Assembly: GCA_020052115.1 (NCBI GenBank)
Contig: JAGVPR010000119.1
Location: 1 to 5,641, forward strand
Direction: 5' to 3'
DNA from: Candidatus Eiseniibacteriota bacterium
GTDB lineage: Bacteria; Eisenbacteria; RBG-16-71-46; JAGVPR01
DNA length: 5,641 nucleotides
In this document: positions 1-5,641 of the stretch, piece by piece
Numbering within the stretch: the stretch's first letter is position 1
Layout: each line of letters begins with the position of its first letter
Made by a program: the position numbers and the translations under genes
The notes under the pieces: generated by a model
What the model was told of the DNA's origin: nothing
Databases searched by the model: none
What the model saw: only the letters and a program-made list of their open reading frames with translations

Positions 1-2
1 GC

Positions 3-20
3 CCGGCCCAACGGGGCCGG
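3..20 (-). terminator. Candidate terminator hairpin after the operon
   Basis: A perfect 7-bp all-GC stem (CCGGCCC / GGGCCGG) with a 4-base loop lies 31 bases downstream of the class V gene's stop codon. Position and stem strength fit an intrinsic terminator for the minus-strand operon. The T-tract needed for a firm call would fall off the left edge, so it cannot be checked. In DNA this GC-rich such a stem could also be chance. No T-run follows it on the plus strand. Confidence 0.3.
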
Positions 21-51
21 CCGCCGCGCTGAGGACTCGGTATCGCCGCGG

Positions 52-1257
52 CTACGGCGCCGCGGGCGCCAGCCGCTCGAGCGAGCGGATCAAGGTGAAG
101 AGATCGTCGTCGTTCGTGTGCGCGTGGACCGAGAAGCGAACACCTCCAACACCCGCCGCCCGCCGCACCGCCACGTGGATCTTCTCCCGCAGCAGCTTGC
201 GGGCGATCTGCGATTCGTGGCGCGGATCCTCCCTGAGACGCACCGTGACGATCCCGGCCCGCCGCTCGGCCTCTCTCGGAGTGACGACACGATAGTGCCG
301 CTCACGAAGCTCCTCGATGAGCCGGCCGCTCAGCTCCAGCACGTGCGATTCGATCGCCTCAAGACCCACCGAGTTCAGGAGCGCGCACGAAGCGGCCAGC
401 GAAGCGGCCCCGACGTAGTTCGCGGTACCGCCGCCCTCGAAGCGGCGCGCATCCCGCGCGAGACGAAACGCGGCGCCGTCGGCGGGTGCAAGGAGTTCCT
501 CCCATCCGCCTCGCGGAAGATCGGCCGTGCGGTATCCGGCCCCCGGCGGCTCGAGCTGTCCCTGCGCGTCGCGGCTCACGAACAGGAGGCCCGCGCCGAA
601 GGGGGCGCCGAGCCACGTGTGCCCTCCGCACACGATGACGTCCGGACGGTGCAGGCTCGTATCCATGCGCACCGCTCCGAGCTGTTGCACCGCATCCACG
701 ATGAGGAACGCGCCGCGCCGCCGCGTCGCTCCCGAGAGAGCCCCCAGGTCCATGCGGAAGCCGTTCGTCCACTGCACCGAGCTCACGAGGACGGCACGCG
801 TGCGATGATCCACCGCGCCCGCGTACACCGCAACGGGCAGCCGCCCGTCCTGGTGCGGCACCGTACGCAGTTCCACGCGCCGCCGCGCGACATGATCCTG
901 AGCAACCAGAAGGAGCTGCGGGAACTCGATGTCGGCGACGACGATATTGTCGCCCTCGGACATCGGAATCGCGGCAAGGACCGAGGCCAGCGCCTGCGTG
1001 GTGCTGCCGATGACGGCGACCTCCGAGAGATCGGCCGAGAGAAGACGCGCGCCTTCCGTACGCGCCGCCGCCATTTCGTGATCGAGGCTCTCCTGATGCG
1101 CCGTCGCCGAGATGAGCGGGCCGCGCTCGAGTCGCGAGACGACCCGCTGAGCCGCCACGACCGCGGCGCGTGAGGGAAGGCCCAGCGTCGCCGTGTCGAG
1201 GTAGATCTTTCCGGCGAGCCCTGGAAACTCGCCTCTCACTGTGTGGATGTCCGGCAT
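52..1257 (-). CDS. Aminotransferase class V-fold protein lacking the PLP lysine
   Basis: This is a 401-residue protein with the fold-type I layout of the class V aminotransferase / cysteine desulfurase / isopenicillin N epimerase-like family, at the usual family length. Visible family marks are an N-terminal YLDTATLGLPS (res. 19-29), a phosphate-loop-like GSTTQAL (84-90), VDAVQQLG (187-194) with the pyridine-nitrogen Asp188 and Gln191, GGHTWLGAPFGAG (211-223), and a C-terminal VRFSVHAHTNDDD (373-385). The oddity is Thr214 after His213, where the family has the Schiff-base lysine (HK). The Asp188-to-214 spacing of 26 residues equals that in SufS, so the position is not in doubt. The protein's only lysines are K17, K354 and K359, none nearby. 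It may be a non-catalytic or lysine-independent PLP protein, or one base may be misread (ACG for AAG). The start at 1257 lies 13 bases after the antiporter stop, with a G-rich but weak ribosome site. It is the last gene of the operon. Specific substrate unknown. Confidence 0.85.
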   Translation of the reverse strand: MPDIHTVRGEFPGLAGKIYLDTATLGLPSRAAVVAAQRVVSRLERGPLISATAHQESLDHEMAAARTEGARLLSADLSEVAVIGSTTQALASVLAAIPMSEGDNIVVADIEFPQLLLVAQDHVARRRVELRTVPHQDGRLPVAVYAGAVDHRTRAVLVSSVQWTNGFRMDLGALSGATRRRGAFLIVDAVQQLGAVRMDTSLHRPDVIVCGGHTWLGAPFGAGLLFVSRDAQGQLEPPGAGYRTADLPRGGWEELLAPADGAAFRLARDARRFEGGGTANYVGAASLAASCALLNSVGLEAIESHVLELSGRLIEELRERHYRVVTPREAERRAGIVTVRLREDPRHESQIARKLLREKIHVAVRRAAGVGGVRFSVHAHTNDDDLFTLIRSLERLAPAAP

Positions 1258-1270
1258 CTCTCGACCCCCG

Positions 1271-2452
1271 TTAGCAGCCGATCGGCTCGGCGGCGTTGGA
1301 TTCCGGGCGCTCTCCCCGGAAAAGCCCGGCGAGCACGAACGGCGGCAGCACCGTCGTCACGACGACCATGAACAGCACCACCCCGTAGACCGCATTCGAT
1401 ATCGCGCCGGTCTGCATCCCCAGCAGTGCAACGATGAGCCCCACCTCGCCGCGGGGGATCATTCCCACGCCGACACGAAGACTGTCCATGAACCCGAGCC
1501 GGTACGCGCCGGCGCCGCATCCGACGAGCTTGCCGAGGATCGCAACCACGGTGACAAGGACGGCCAGTCCGAGAACGCTCGGCTCGTTGAACGCGCTGAG
1601 GTTCACCTCCATGCCGAGCACGACGAAGAAGAACGGCGAGAGGAACTCGCTCACCCCCTCGATCCGCTCCCCCAGGTCCCAGTCCTCTTTCTTCTCCGCA
1701 AGCGCGAGCCCCGCCAGAAACGCCCCGATGATCGCCGCCATCCCGACCTTTCCGGCCGCCACGGAGAGGCCGAGGCAGAGCAGCAGCGCGAACGCGAAAC
1801 CGGGACGCCGAGACTTCATCCTGAAGACCGGCCGGTGCAGCCGCGACGCGACGCGCGAACCGACCCAGGCGATCAAGACGACGAATCCGATCGCCTCGAC
1901 GAAGAGGAGTCCGAGCCTGACCCACTCGATGTGGCCCATCGCCAGAGAGGCGACCGCCGCAAGGACGAGCATCCCGAGCACATCGTCAATGACCGCCGCG
2001 CCGAGGATCACGCGGCTCGCCCTGTGAGCGAGCATCCCAATGTCGGAGAGTACTCGGGCTGTGATTCCCACGGACGTGGCCACCATGGCGGCCCCGACGA
2101 AGACCGACTCGATGACCGGGTGGCCCGTGAGGTGCATGACTAACAGGCCGCCCGCGAACGGGACCGCGACGCCGAGAAGCGCGACGAGGCTCGCCACGCC
2201 GCCGACGCGCAGCATCTCGCGCGGCTTCGTCTCGAGCCCGATCGTGAACAGCAAGAAGACCGCCCCGATCTGGGCGATCTGCGCGTGCATCTCGCCGGGA
2301 TGGATCCAGCCGAGAGCGTACGGCCCGATCGCCACGCCCGCGAGCATCTCGCCGATGACGCCGGGGATCCTCAGGCGCTCGCAGATCTCGCCGAGCACCT
2401 TCGCCGCGGCGAGCATCACGAACAGATCGAGGATCACTCCGCCGTGTCCCAT
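1271..2452 (-). CDS. CPA2-family Na+/H+ antiporter, NapA/KefB-like
   Basis: This is a 393-residue integral membrane protein with about 13 hydrophobic segments, matching the Na+/H+ exchanger domain of monovalent cation:proton antiporter-2 proteins. It is expected to exchange Na+ (or K+) for H+ across the inner membrane. Key features are TSVGITARVL (res. 126-135) in the unwound helix that crosses the ion site, the paired aspartates of VIDDVLG (Asp156, Asp157), which are typical of electrogenic exchangers, a membrane lysine in LGKLVG (Lys308) probably equivalent to the conserved lysine of NapA, and MIPRGEVGLIVA (331-342). There is no C-terminal TrkA-N/RCK domain, so it is not a full-length KefB/KefC. 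I chose the start MGHGG at 2452, preceded by GGAGAG. An upstream in-frame ATG at 2593 would add 47 basic, non-membrane residues overlapping the previous gene and is unlikely. It starts 19 bases after the stop of the PLP enzyme gene. Family confidence is high; the ion transported is inferred. Confidence 0.92.
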   Translation of the reverse strand: MGHGGVILDLFVMLAAAKVLGEICERLRIPGVIGEMLAGVAIGPYALGWIHPGEMHAQIAQIGAVFLLFTIGLETKPREMLRVGGVASLVALLGVAVPFAGGLLVMHLTGHPVIESVFVGAAMVATSVGITARVLSDIGMLAHRASRVILGAAVIDDVLGMLVLAAVASLAMGHIEWVRLGLLFVEAIGFVVLIAWVGSRVASRLHRPVFRMKSRRPGFAFALLLCLGLSVAAGKVGMAAIIGAFLAGLALAEKKEDWDLGERIEGVSEFLSPFFFVVLGMEVNLSAFNEPSVLGLAVLVTVVAILGKLVGCGAGAYRLGFMDSLRVGVGMIPRGEVGLIVALLGMQTGAISNAVYGVVLFMVVVTTVLPPFVLAGLFRGERPESNAAEPIGC

Positions 2453-2457
2453 TCGCT

Positions 2458-2461
2458 CTCC
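2458..2461 (-). promoter_or_regulatory. Ribosome binding site deciding the antiporter start
   Basis: GGAG (within GGAGAGCGA) sits 5 bases before the ATG at 2452, in the 19-base gap after the preceding gene. It supports 2452 over the longer in-frame start at 2593. Confidence 0.6.
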
Positions 2462-2471
2462 GCGGGTGTTT

Positions 2472-3677
2472 TCAGTCGGGCAGGCGCGCGAGAGCCTGCC
2501 TGAGATCCCAGACGAGATCGTCCACGTCCTCGAGCCCCACCGAGAGGCGCACAAATCCCGGCGTGATCCCGACCGCGATGAGATCCTCCTCACTGTAGGT
2601 CGAGTGCGTCATCGTCGCAGGATGTTCGATGAGCGTGTCCACGTCCCCCAGGCTCACGGCGAGCGTGCAGAGCTGTACGGAGTCCATCAGGATCCGGCCG
2701 GCTTCGCGGCCGCCTTTCACCTCGAAGGAGACCATGCCGCCCATCCCCCGCATCTGGCTCTTCGCCAGGTCGTGCTGCGGGTGCGTGCGAAGGCCCGGGT
2801 AGTAGACGGAGTCGATCTTCGGGTGATACGACAGGAACTGCGCGATTTCCATGGCGTTCTCGCAGTGCCGCTCCATGCGGACGGGAAGTGTCTTCAGGCC
2901 GCGCAGGAGAAGCCAAGCGTTGAACGGGCTGATGATCCCGCCGAAGTCGCGGAGGACATCGGCCCTCATCCGCGACATGAACTCCTTCGACCCGACGACG
3001 ACACCGGCGACCGTATCGCCGTGGCCCCCGATGTACTTCGTCGCACTGTGCATGACGATGTCGGCCCCGAGGGCTATGGGGTTCTGCAAGTACGGCGTGG
3101 CAAAAGTGTTGTCCACGGCGAGCGGGATGCCTCGGGCGCGGGCAATGCGCGCGGTTGCCCCGATGTCCACGAGCCGCAGTGTCGGATTCGCCGGGGTCTC
3201 GATGAAGATGAGCCGCGTCCGCTCGTCCAAGACCCGTTCGATGTTCTCCGGATCCCGGGCGTCCACCTCGGTGACCTCGATCCCGAGCCGCGGGAGTGTT
3301 TCGACGAACAGATTGTGGGTGCCGCCATAGAGCGTATCGCTCGCCACGATGCGATCGCCGCTCTTGCAGAGCGCCAGCGCGATCGCCGACGTCGCCGCCA
3401 TCCCCGAGGCGAACGCCAGTGCTGCGTCCGCGCCCTCGAGGAAGGCCATCTCGTTCTCGAGCGCCGTCACCGTCGGGTTTCCGAGCCGGGTGTAGAAGTA
3501 GCCTTCCACCTCGCCGGCGAAGATCGCCGCCCCCTGCGCCGCGTTCTCGAAAGCGAAGGTCGAGGACTGATAGATCGGCGTGGAGATGGCGCGGATGGGC
3601 GCGCCGGTCTCGTGCTTGTCGAAGTGCTTCCGTCCGTGCACCGCGATGGTCGCGATGCCGAGCTTCCTCTCGTTCAT
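2472..3677 (-). CDS. Cys/Met metabolism PLP enzyme (methionine gamma-lyase / O-acylhomoserine sulfhydrylase-like)
   Basis: This 401-residue, full-length member of the Cys/Met metabolism PLP-dependent family is probably a cytosolic homotetramer. The active site looks intact: FYTRLGNPT (res. 61-69, Tyr62 and Arg64 bind the neighbouring subunit's PLP phosphate), SGMAA (91-95), the PLP-stacking Tyr117 in TLYGGT, Asp189 in AVDNTF, HSATKYIGGHGD (210-221) with Schiff-base Lys214, and the carboxylate-binding Arg377 in VRLSVGLED. The GHGD segment, ETPANPTLRLVDI (160-172) and the C-terminus most resemble methionine gamma-lyases, which split methionine into methanethiol, 2-oxobutyrate and ammonia. Gly119, however, replaces the catalytic Cys116 of Pseudomonas putida methionine gamma-lyase, and YGGT is also common in O-acylhomoserine sulfhydrylases and cystathionine gamma-synthases. 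The reaction is therefore open: methionine breakdown or homocysteine/methionine synthesis. Position directly behind metK (4-base gap) fits a role in methionine/SAM supply. I chose MNERK at 3677 rather than 3701, which would overlap metK. Confidence 0.92.
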   Translation of the reverse strand: MNERKLGIATIAVHGRKHFDKHETGAPIRAISTPIYQSSTFAFENAAQGAAIFAGEVEGYFYTRLGNPTVTALENEMAFLEGADAALAFASGMAATSAIALALCKSGDRIVASDTLYGGTHNLFVETLPRLGIEVTEVDARDPENIERVLDERTRLIFIETPANPTLRLVDIGATARIARARGIPLAVDNTFATPYLQNPIALGADIVMHSATKYIGGHGDTVAGVVVGSKEFMSRMRADVLRDFGGIISPFNAWLLLRGLKTLPVRMERHCENAMEIAQFLSYHPKIDSVYYPGLRTHPQHDLAKSQMRGMGGMVSFEVKGGREAGRILMDSVQLCTLAVSLGDVDTLIEHPATMTHSTYSEEDLIAVGITPGFVRLSVGLEDVDDLVWDLRQALARLPD

Positions 3678-3681
3678 GGCT

Positions 3682-4842
3682 CTATCCCTTCCCGATCGCA
3701 TCGGCGAGGGCCGAGGCGCGGTCGGTGCGCTCCCACGGCGATTCTGCGCGGCCGAAGTGCCCGTAGACCGAGGTTGCCGAGTAGATGGGCCGCCTCAGGT
3801 CGAGCGCTTCGATCATGCCCGCCGTGCTGAAATCAAAGACCCTCGCCAGCGTGCCGCGCAACTTCTCGTCCGGCGCGCGGCCCGTGCCGAAGGTGTTCAC
3901 CTCGAGGCTCACCGGATCGGCCCGGCCGATCACATAGGCCAGCTCGATCTCGCAGCGGCGCGCGAGCCCCGCGGCGACCACGTTCTTCGCGGCGTAGCGG
4001 GCCATGTAGGCCGCGGCGCGGTCCGTCTTCGTCGGGTCCTTGCCGGAGAGCGCGGATCCGCCGTGGTGCGCCTCGGTGCCGTAGGTGTCGGAACCACCCT
4101 TCCGCCCCGTCAGGCCCACGTTGCCGGCGGGTCCTCCGCGGGTGAACGGGCCGGCGGGGTTCACGTCAATGACCGTCTCCTTGGTGAGGAGGCCTGTCGG
4201 GTCGAGCACGGCCCGCGCGACCCGTTCGGTCAGCGCGTCGGCGAGCGTCCCGGGCTTCACGTCCGGCCGGTGATGCGCGCAGAGCACGACGCGCTCGATC
4301 GCCGTCGGAACGCCATCCACGTCCTTCACCGCCACGAGGACCTTGCCGTCCGGGAAGAGGTTCGGCACCTCACCGCTCCGGCGCACCTCGGCGAGGCGGC
4401 GCGCGAGAGCGTGCGCAAGCACGAGCGGCACCGGGAGGAGCTCGGCCTCGAACGGCAACCCGCGCGCCTCGTCCGTCGCATAGCCGACGATCGTCCCCTG
4501 GTCGCCCGCGCCCTTCCGGTCCACGGCGACGGCCAGCTCCTGGGACTGCTCCTCGAACATGACGATCACCGCGCACGAGTGGTAGTCGAACGAGATGCAG
4601 GGATCGGCGTATCCGATGTCGCGCAGCGTGGCGCGCACCTCGCCGGTGATGTCAACGTAGGACTTCGTGCTCACCTCGCCGGCCACGACGACGAGCCCCG
4701 TCGAGACGAGGGCATCGCACGCGACACGCGCGTATCTATCGCGCGTGAGGATCGCGTCGAGGATTCGATCGGAAATCTGATCGCAGATCTTGTCCGGATG
4801 TCCCTCGGTGACGGACTCCGCGGTCCGGCGGCGCTCGGCCAT
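3682..4842 (-). CDS. metK: S-adenosylmethionine synthetase (methionine adenosyltransferase)
   Basis: This 386-residue protein (E. coli MetK has 384) makes S-adenosylmethionine from ATP and methionine, releasing phosphate and pyrophosphate. It is full length with the usual three-repeat layout. Recognisable motifs are ESVTEGHPDKICDQ (res. 9-22; His15, Asp17, Lys18), Glu56, GAGDQG (111-116, Asp114), Lys167 in FPDGK, GLTGRK (243-248), SGKDPTKTDR (266-275; Lys268, Lys272, Asp274) and YGHFGR (360-365). Most residues known from the E. coli active site are present. The exception is Asn241, which replaces E. coli Asp238, and the next stretch reads RKGGSDTYGTEAHHGGSALSG rather like a divergent version of RKIIVDTYGG...HGGGAFSG. 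It may belong to a less common MetK subgroup. I chose the ATG at 4842 because it matches the family N-terminus and has a perfect AGGAGG 6 bases upstream; an in-frame ATG at 4869 would add nine unsupported residues. It is the first gene of the operon. I recognise no SAM riboswitch in its short leader. Confidence 0.95.
   Translation of the reverse strand: MAERRRTAESVTEGHPDKICDQISDRILDAILTRDRYARVACDALVSTGLVVVAGEVSTKSYVDITGEVRATLRDIGYADPCISFDYHSCAVIVMFEEQSQELAVAVDRKGAGDQGTIVGYATDEARGLPFEAELLPVPLVLAHALARRLAEVRRSGEVPNLFPDGKVLVAVKDVDGVPTAIERVVLCAHHRPDVKPGTLADALTERVARAVLDPTGLLTKETVIDVNPAGPFTRGGPAGNVGLTGRKGGSDTYGTEAHHGGSALSGKDPTKTDRAAAYMARYAAKNVVAAGLARRCEIELAYVIGRADPVSLEVNTFGTGRAPDEKLRGTLARVFDFSTAGMIEALDLRRPIYSATSVYGHFGRAESPWERTDRASALADAIGKG
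3685..3690 (-). promoter_or_regulatory. Ribosome binding site of the Cys/Met PLP enzyme gene
   Basis: AAGGGA lies 7 bases before the ATG at 3677 and is embedded in the last codons of metK, immediately before its TAG stop. This indicates translational coupling of the two genes and supports the 3677 start. Confidence 0.55.
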
Positions 4843-4848
4843 GTCCCC

Positions 4849-4854
4849 CCTCCT
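4849..4854 (-). promoter_or_regulatory. Consensus Shine-Dalgarno of metK
   Basis: AGGAGG, a full match to the 16S rRNA 3' end, stands 6 bases before the ATG at 4842. It selects this start over the ATG at 4869 and predicts efficient translation. Confidence 0.8.
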
Positions 4855-4874
4855 CTTCTCCTGTCCCATCTCGC

Positions 4875-4909
4875 CGCCGGTATCCCCCTGGCGGGGCCGG
4901 CAGCCGGCG
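4875..4909 (-). other. GC-rich hairpin in the metK leader
   Basis: In the predicted transcript, CGCCGG (4909-4904) can pair with CCGGCG (4880-4875), enclosing a second small stem CCCC/GGGG (4896-4893 with 4888-4885) with a GCCA loop. The Shine-Dalgarno stays outside the structure, and no T-run follows. It could stabilise the mRNA or be a by-product of base composition. It does not match any SAM riboswitch class I can recognise. Confidence 0.25.
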
Positions 4910-4923
4910 ATGGCGCCTCGCGG

Positions 4924-4952
4924 ATTGTAGAGATCGGAGCGGGATGCGTCAA
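4924..4952 (-). promoter_or_regulatory. Sigma70-type promoter of the metK operon
   Basis: On the minus strand a -35 box TTGACG (4952-4947) is separated by exactly 17 bases from a -10 box TACAAT (4929-4924). Each box matches the housekeeping consensus at 5 of 6 positions. The likely start of transcription is the A at about 4918, giving a leader of about 76 bases before the metK ATG. The promoter lies in the only sizeable intergenic gap of the window, just after the upstream gene ends, which makes chance less likely in this GC-rich DNA. Confidence 0.7.
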
Positions 4953-5000
4953 AGACACGATGAGCGCCACGTTGCGATAAGCGGCGATGGTTCCCGCGCC

Positions 5001-5641
5001 TCAGTCGCTCCGGGTGCGCGCGCCGCGCTCGAGGAGCTCCACCGCAAAGGCGCGATCCGGCTTCCCTGCCGGGGTTTCCGGAAGGCGCTCAACGACGAGA
5101 AATCGCCCGGGCACCTTGAACGGAGCGAGGCGAGCCTCGAGGAATGCCGCGAGGTCTTCGTCGCTTGCGTGGGCGCCCGCCCGAAACACCACGAGCGCAG
5201 CGGGGACGCGGCCCCACCGGGCGTCCGTCACGCCGGCGACGAGCGCTCCCGCAACGGCCGGGTGGAGGCGAAGAGTCCTCTCGATCTCCGCGGGCGATAC
5301 GTTCTCTCCACCGCTCACGAAGAGATCGTGCCGCCGCGCGAGAACGACGAGGCCGCCCCGCTTTCCCCATCGTCCGATGTCGCCGGTGCGGAGCCGGCCG
5401 CCTTCGAGTGCGGCGTGCGTGGCGGCGGGGTCATCAAGATACCCGCGCATGACCGTCGGACCGCTCACGACGATCTCCCCCTCCTCTCCCGGTGCCGCCT
5501 CCGAGCCGTCCGCGCGCACGATCCGCACGTCGGTCCCGGGGATCGGCGCGCCGCACTCCTCGCTCTCCTCGGCGGCCTCCGTCCATGCGAGCGTCGTCAC
5601 CTGCGAGGCCGCTTCCGTCAGGCCGTACGTCGTCGAGACCC
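5001..5641 (-). CDS. menE: Acyl-CoA ligase, probably o-succinylbenzoate-CoA ligase, C-terminal part
   Basis: The reading frame runs open through the right edge, so only the last 212 residues of a protein probably near 450-500 long are visible. The apparent GTG at 5600 is an internal valine. It is an adenylate-forming (ANL) enzyme: YGLTEAASQ (visible res. 5-13) is the A5 motif, GEIVVSGPTVMRGY follows, TGD (85-87) is A7, ARRHDLFVSGGENVSPAEIE (101-120) covers the A8 hinge, and PETPAGKPDR (187-196) is A10 with the catalytic lysine at visible residue 193. A motif of the form YGLTE..SQ followed by VTT is typical of MenE, which activates o-succinylbenzoate with ATP and links it to CoA in menaquinone synthesis. 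Another acyl- or aryl-CoA ligase remains possible because the substrate-binding N-terminal half is missing. It stops at 5001, 158 bases before metK, and I see no clear terminator after it. Confidence 0.78.
   Translation of the reverse strand, partial: VSTTYGLTEAASQVTTLAWTEAAEESEECGAPIPGTDVRIVRADGSEAAPGEEGEIVVSGPTVMRGYLDDPAATHAALEGGRLRTGDIGRWGKRGGLVVLARRHDLFVSGGENVSPAEIERTLRLHPAVAGALVAGVTDARWGRVPAALVVFRAGAHASDEDLAAFLEARLAPFKVPGRFLVVERLPETPAGKPDRAFAVELLERGARTRSD

Larger units (their letters stand above)
52..4918 (-). other. Predicted four-gene transcription unit led by metK
   Basis: metK, the Cys/Met PLP enzyme, the antiporter and the class V protein are co-directional, with gaps of 4, 19 and 13 bases. 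There is one good promoter in front and no room for terminators or promoters between them. Co-transcription is inferred from spacing. It does not by itself prove a shared function. Confidence 0.65.

Noticed and set aside
1236..1925. A 229-codon minus-strand frame overlapping the antiporter gene
   Set aside because: It is an Arg/Gly/Ala-rich frame-shifted shadow of the antiporter, whose own frame has membrane segments and the Asp156-Asp157 motif.
2453..2593. N-terminal extension of the antiporter from the ATG at 2593
   Set aside because: It would add 47 basic residues unlike the family and overlap the preceding gene by over 120 bases. The ATG at 2452 has its own ribosome site and starts at the first membrane helix.
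2040..3830. A 596-codon open frame on the plus strand
   Set aside because: It runs antisense to two clearly recognisable genes, is rich in Arg, Pro, His and Asp with no family motif, and is the kind of long open frame that high G+C produces opposite real genes.
3580..4980. A 466-codon open frame on the plus strand opposite metK
   Set aside because: Its codons mirror the conserved metK frame and it shows no domain or credible ribosome site. The same applies to plus-strand frames at 118-1173 and 1241-2143.
4953..5000. A terminator after the acyl-CoA ligase gene
   Set aside because: Only 4-bp stems with long loops can be drawn and no T-run follows on the minus strand, so I do not call one.
5598..5600. 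GTG at 5600 as the start of the acyl-CoA ligase
   Set aside because: The same frame continues upstream to the window edge and encodes the YGLTEAASQ motif, so the GTG is an internal valine codon of a gene cut by the window.

Overview
The window looks like chromosome from a GC-rich, menaquinone-using bacterium. G+C is visibly around two thirds, codon third positions are mostly G or C, and genes are packed with gaps of a few bases. The sequence alone does not fix the phylum. All five genes I can support lie on the minus strand, so the biological reading order runs from the right edge to the left.

Right edge (5641 to 5001): the C-terminal half of an adenylate-forming acyl-CoA ligase, most likely MenE (o-succinylbenzoate-CoA ligase). 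The rest of the gene lies outside the window. A 158-base gap follows. It carries a near-consensus sigma70-type promoter (TTGACG, 17-base spacer, TACAAT) and a short GC-rich leader, and starts a new transcription unit.

That unit appears to hold four genes with gaps of 4, 19 and 13 bases: metK (S-adenosylmethionine synthetase), a Cys/Met-metabolism PLP enzyme of the methionine gamma-lyase / O-acylhomoserine sulfhydrylase type, a 13-helix CPA2-family Na+/H+ antiporter resembling NapA, and a class V aminotransferase-fold protein. A GC-rich hairpin just after the last stop codon may be its terminator, but the window ends before any T-tract could be seen. The first two genes make a coherent sulfur-amino-acid/SAM pair. 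The antiporter and the class V protein have no obvious functional link to them.

The most unusual signals are in active sites. The class V protein keeps the family's PLP pocket (VDAVQ, GGH, GSTTQ) but has Thr214 exactly where the PLP-binding lysine should be. MetK has Asn241 in place of one of the four active-site aspartates of the E. coli enzyme (D238) and an altered loop around it. Each change is one base from the canonical residue, so sequence error must be excluded first. I found no CRISPR array, mobile element, tRNA/rRNA or phage signal, and no clear wholly new system.
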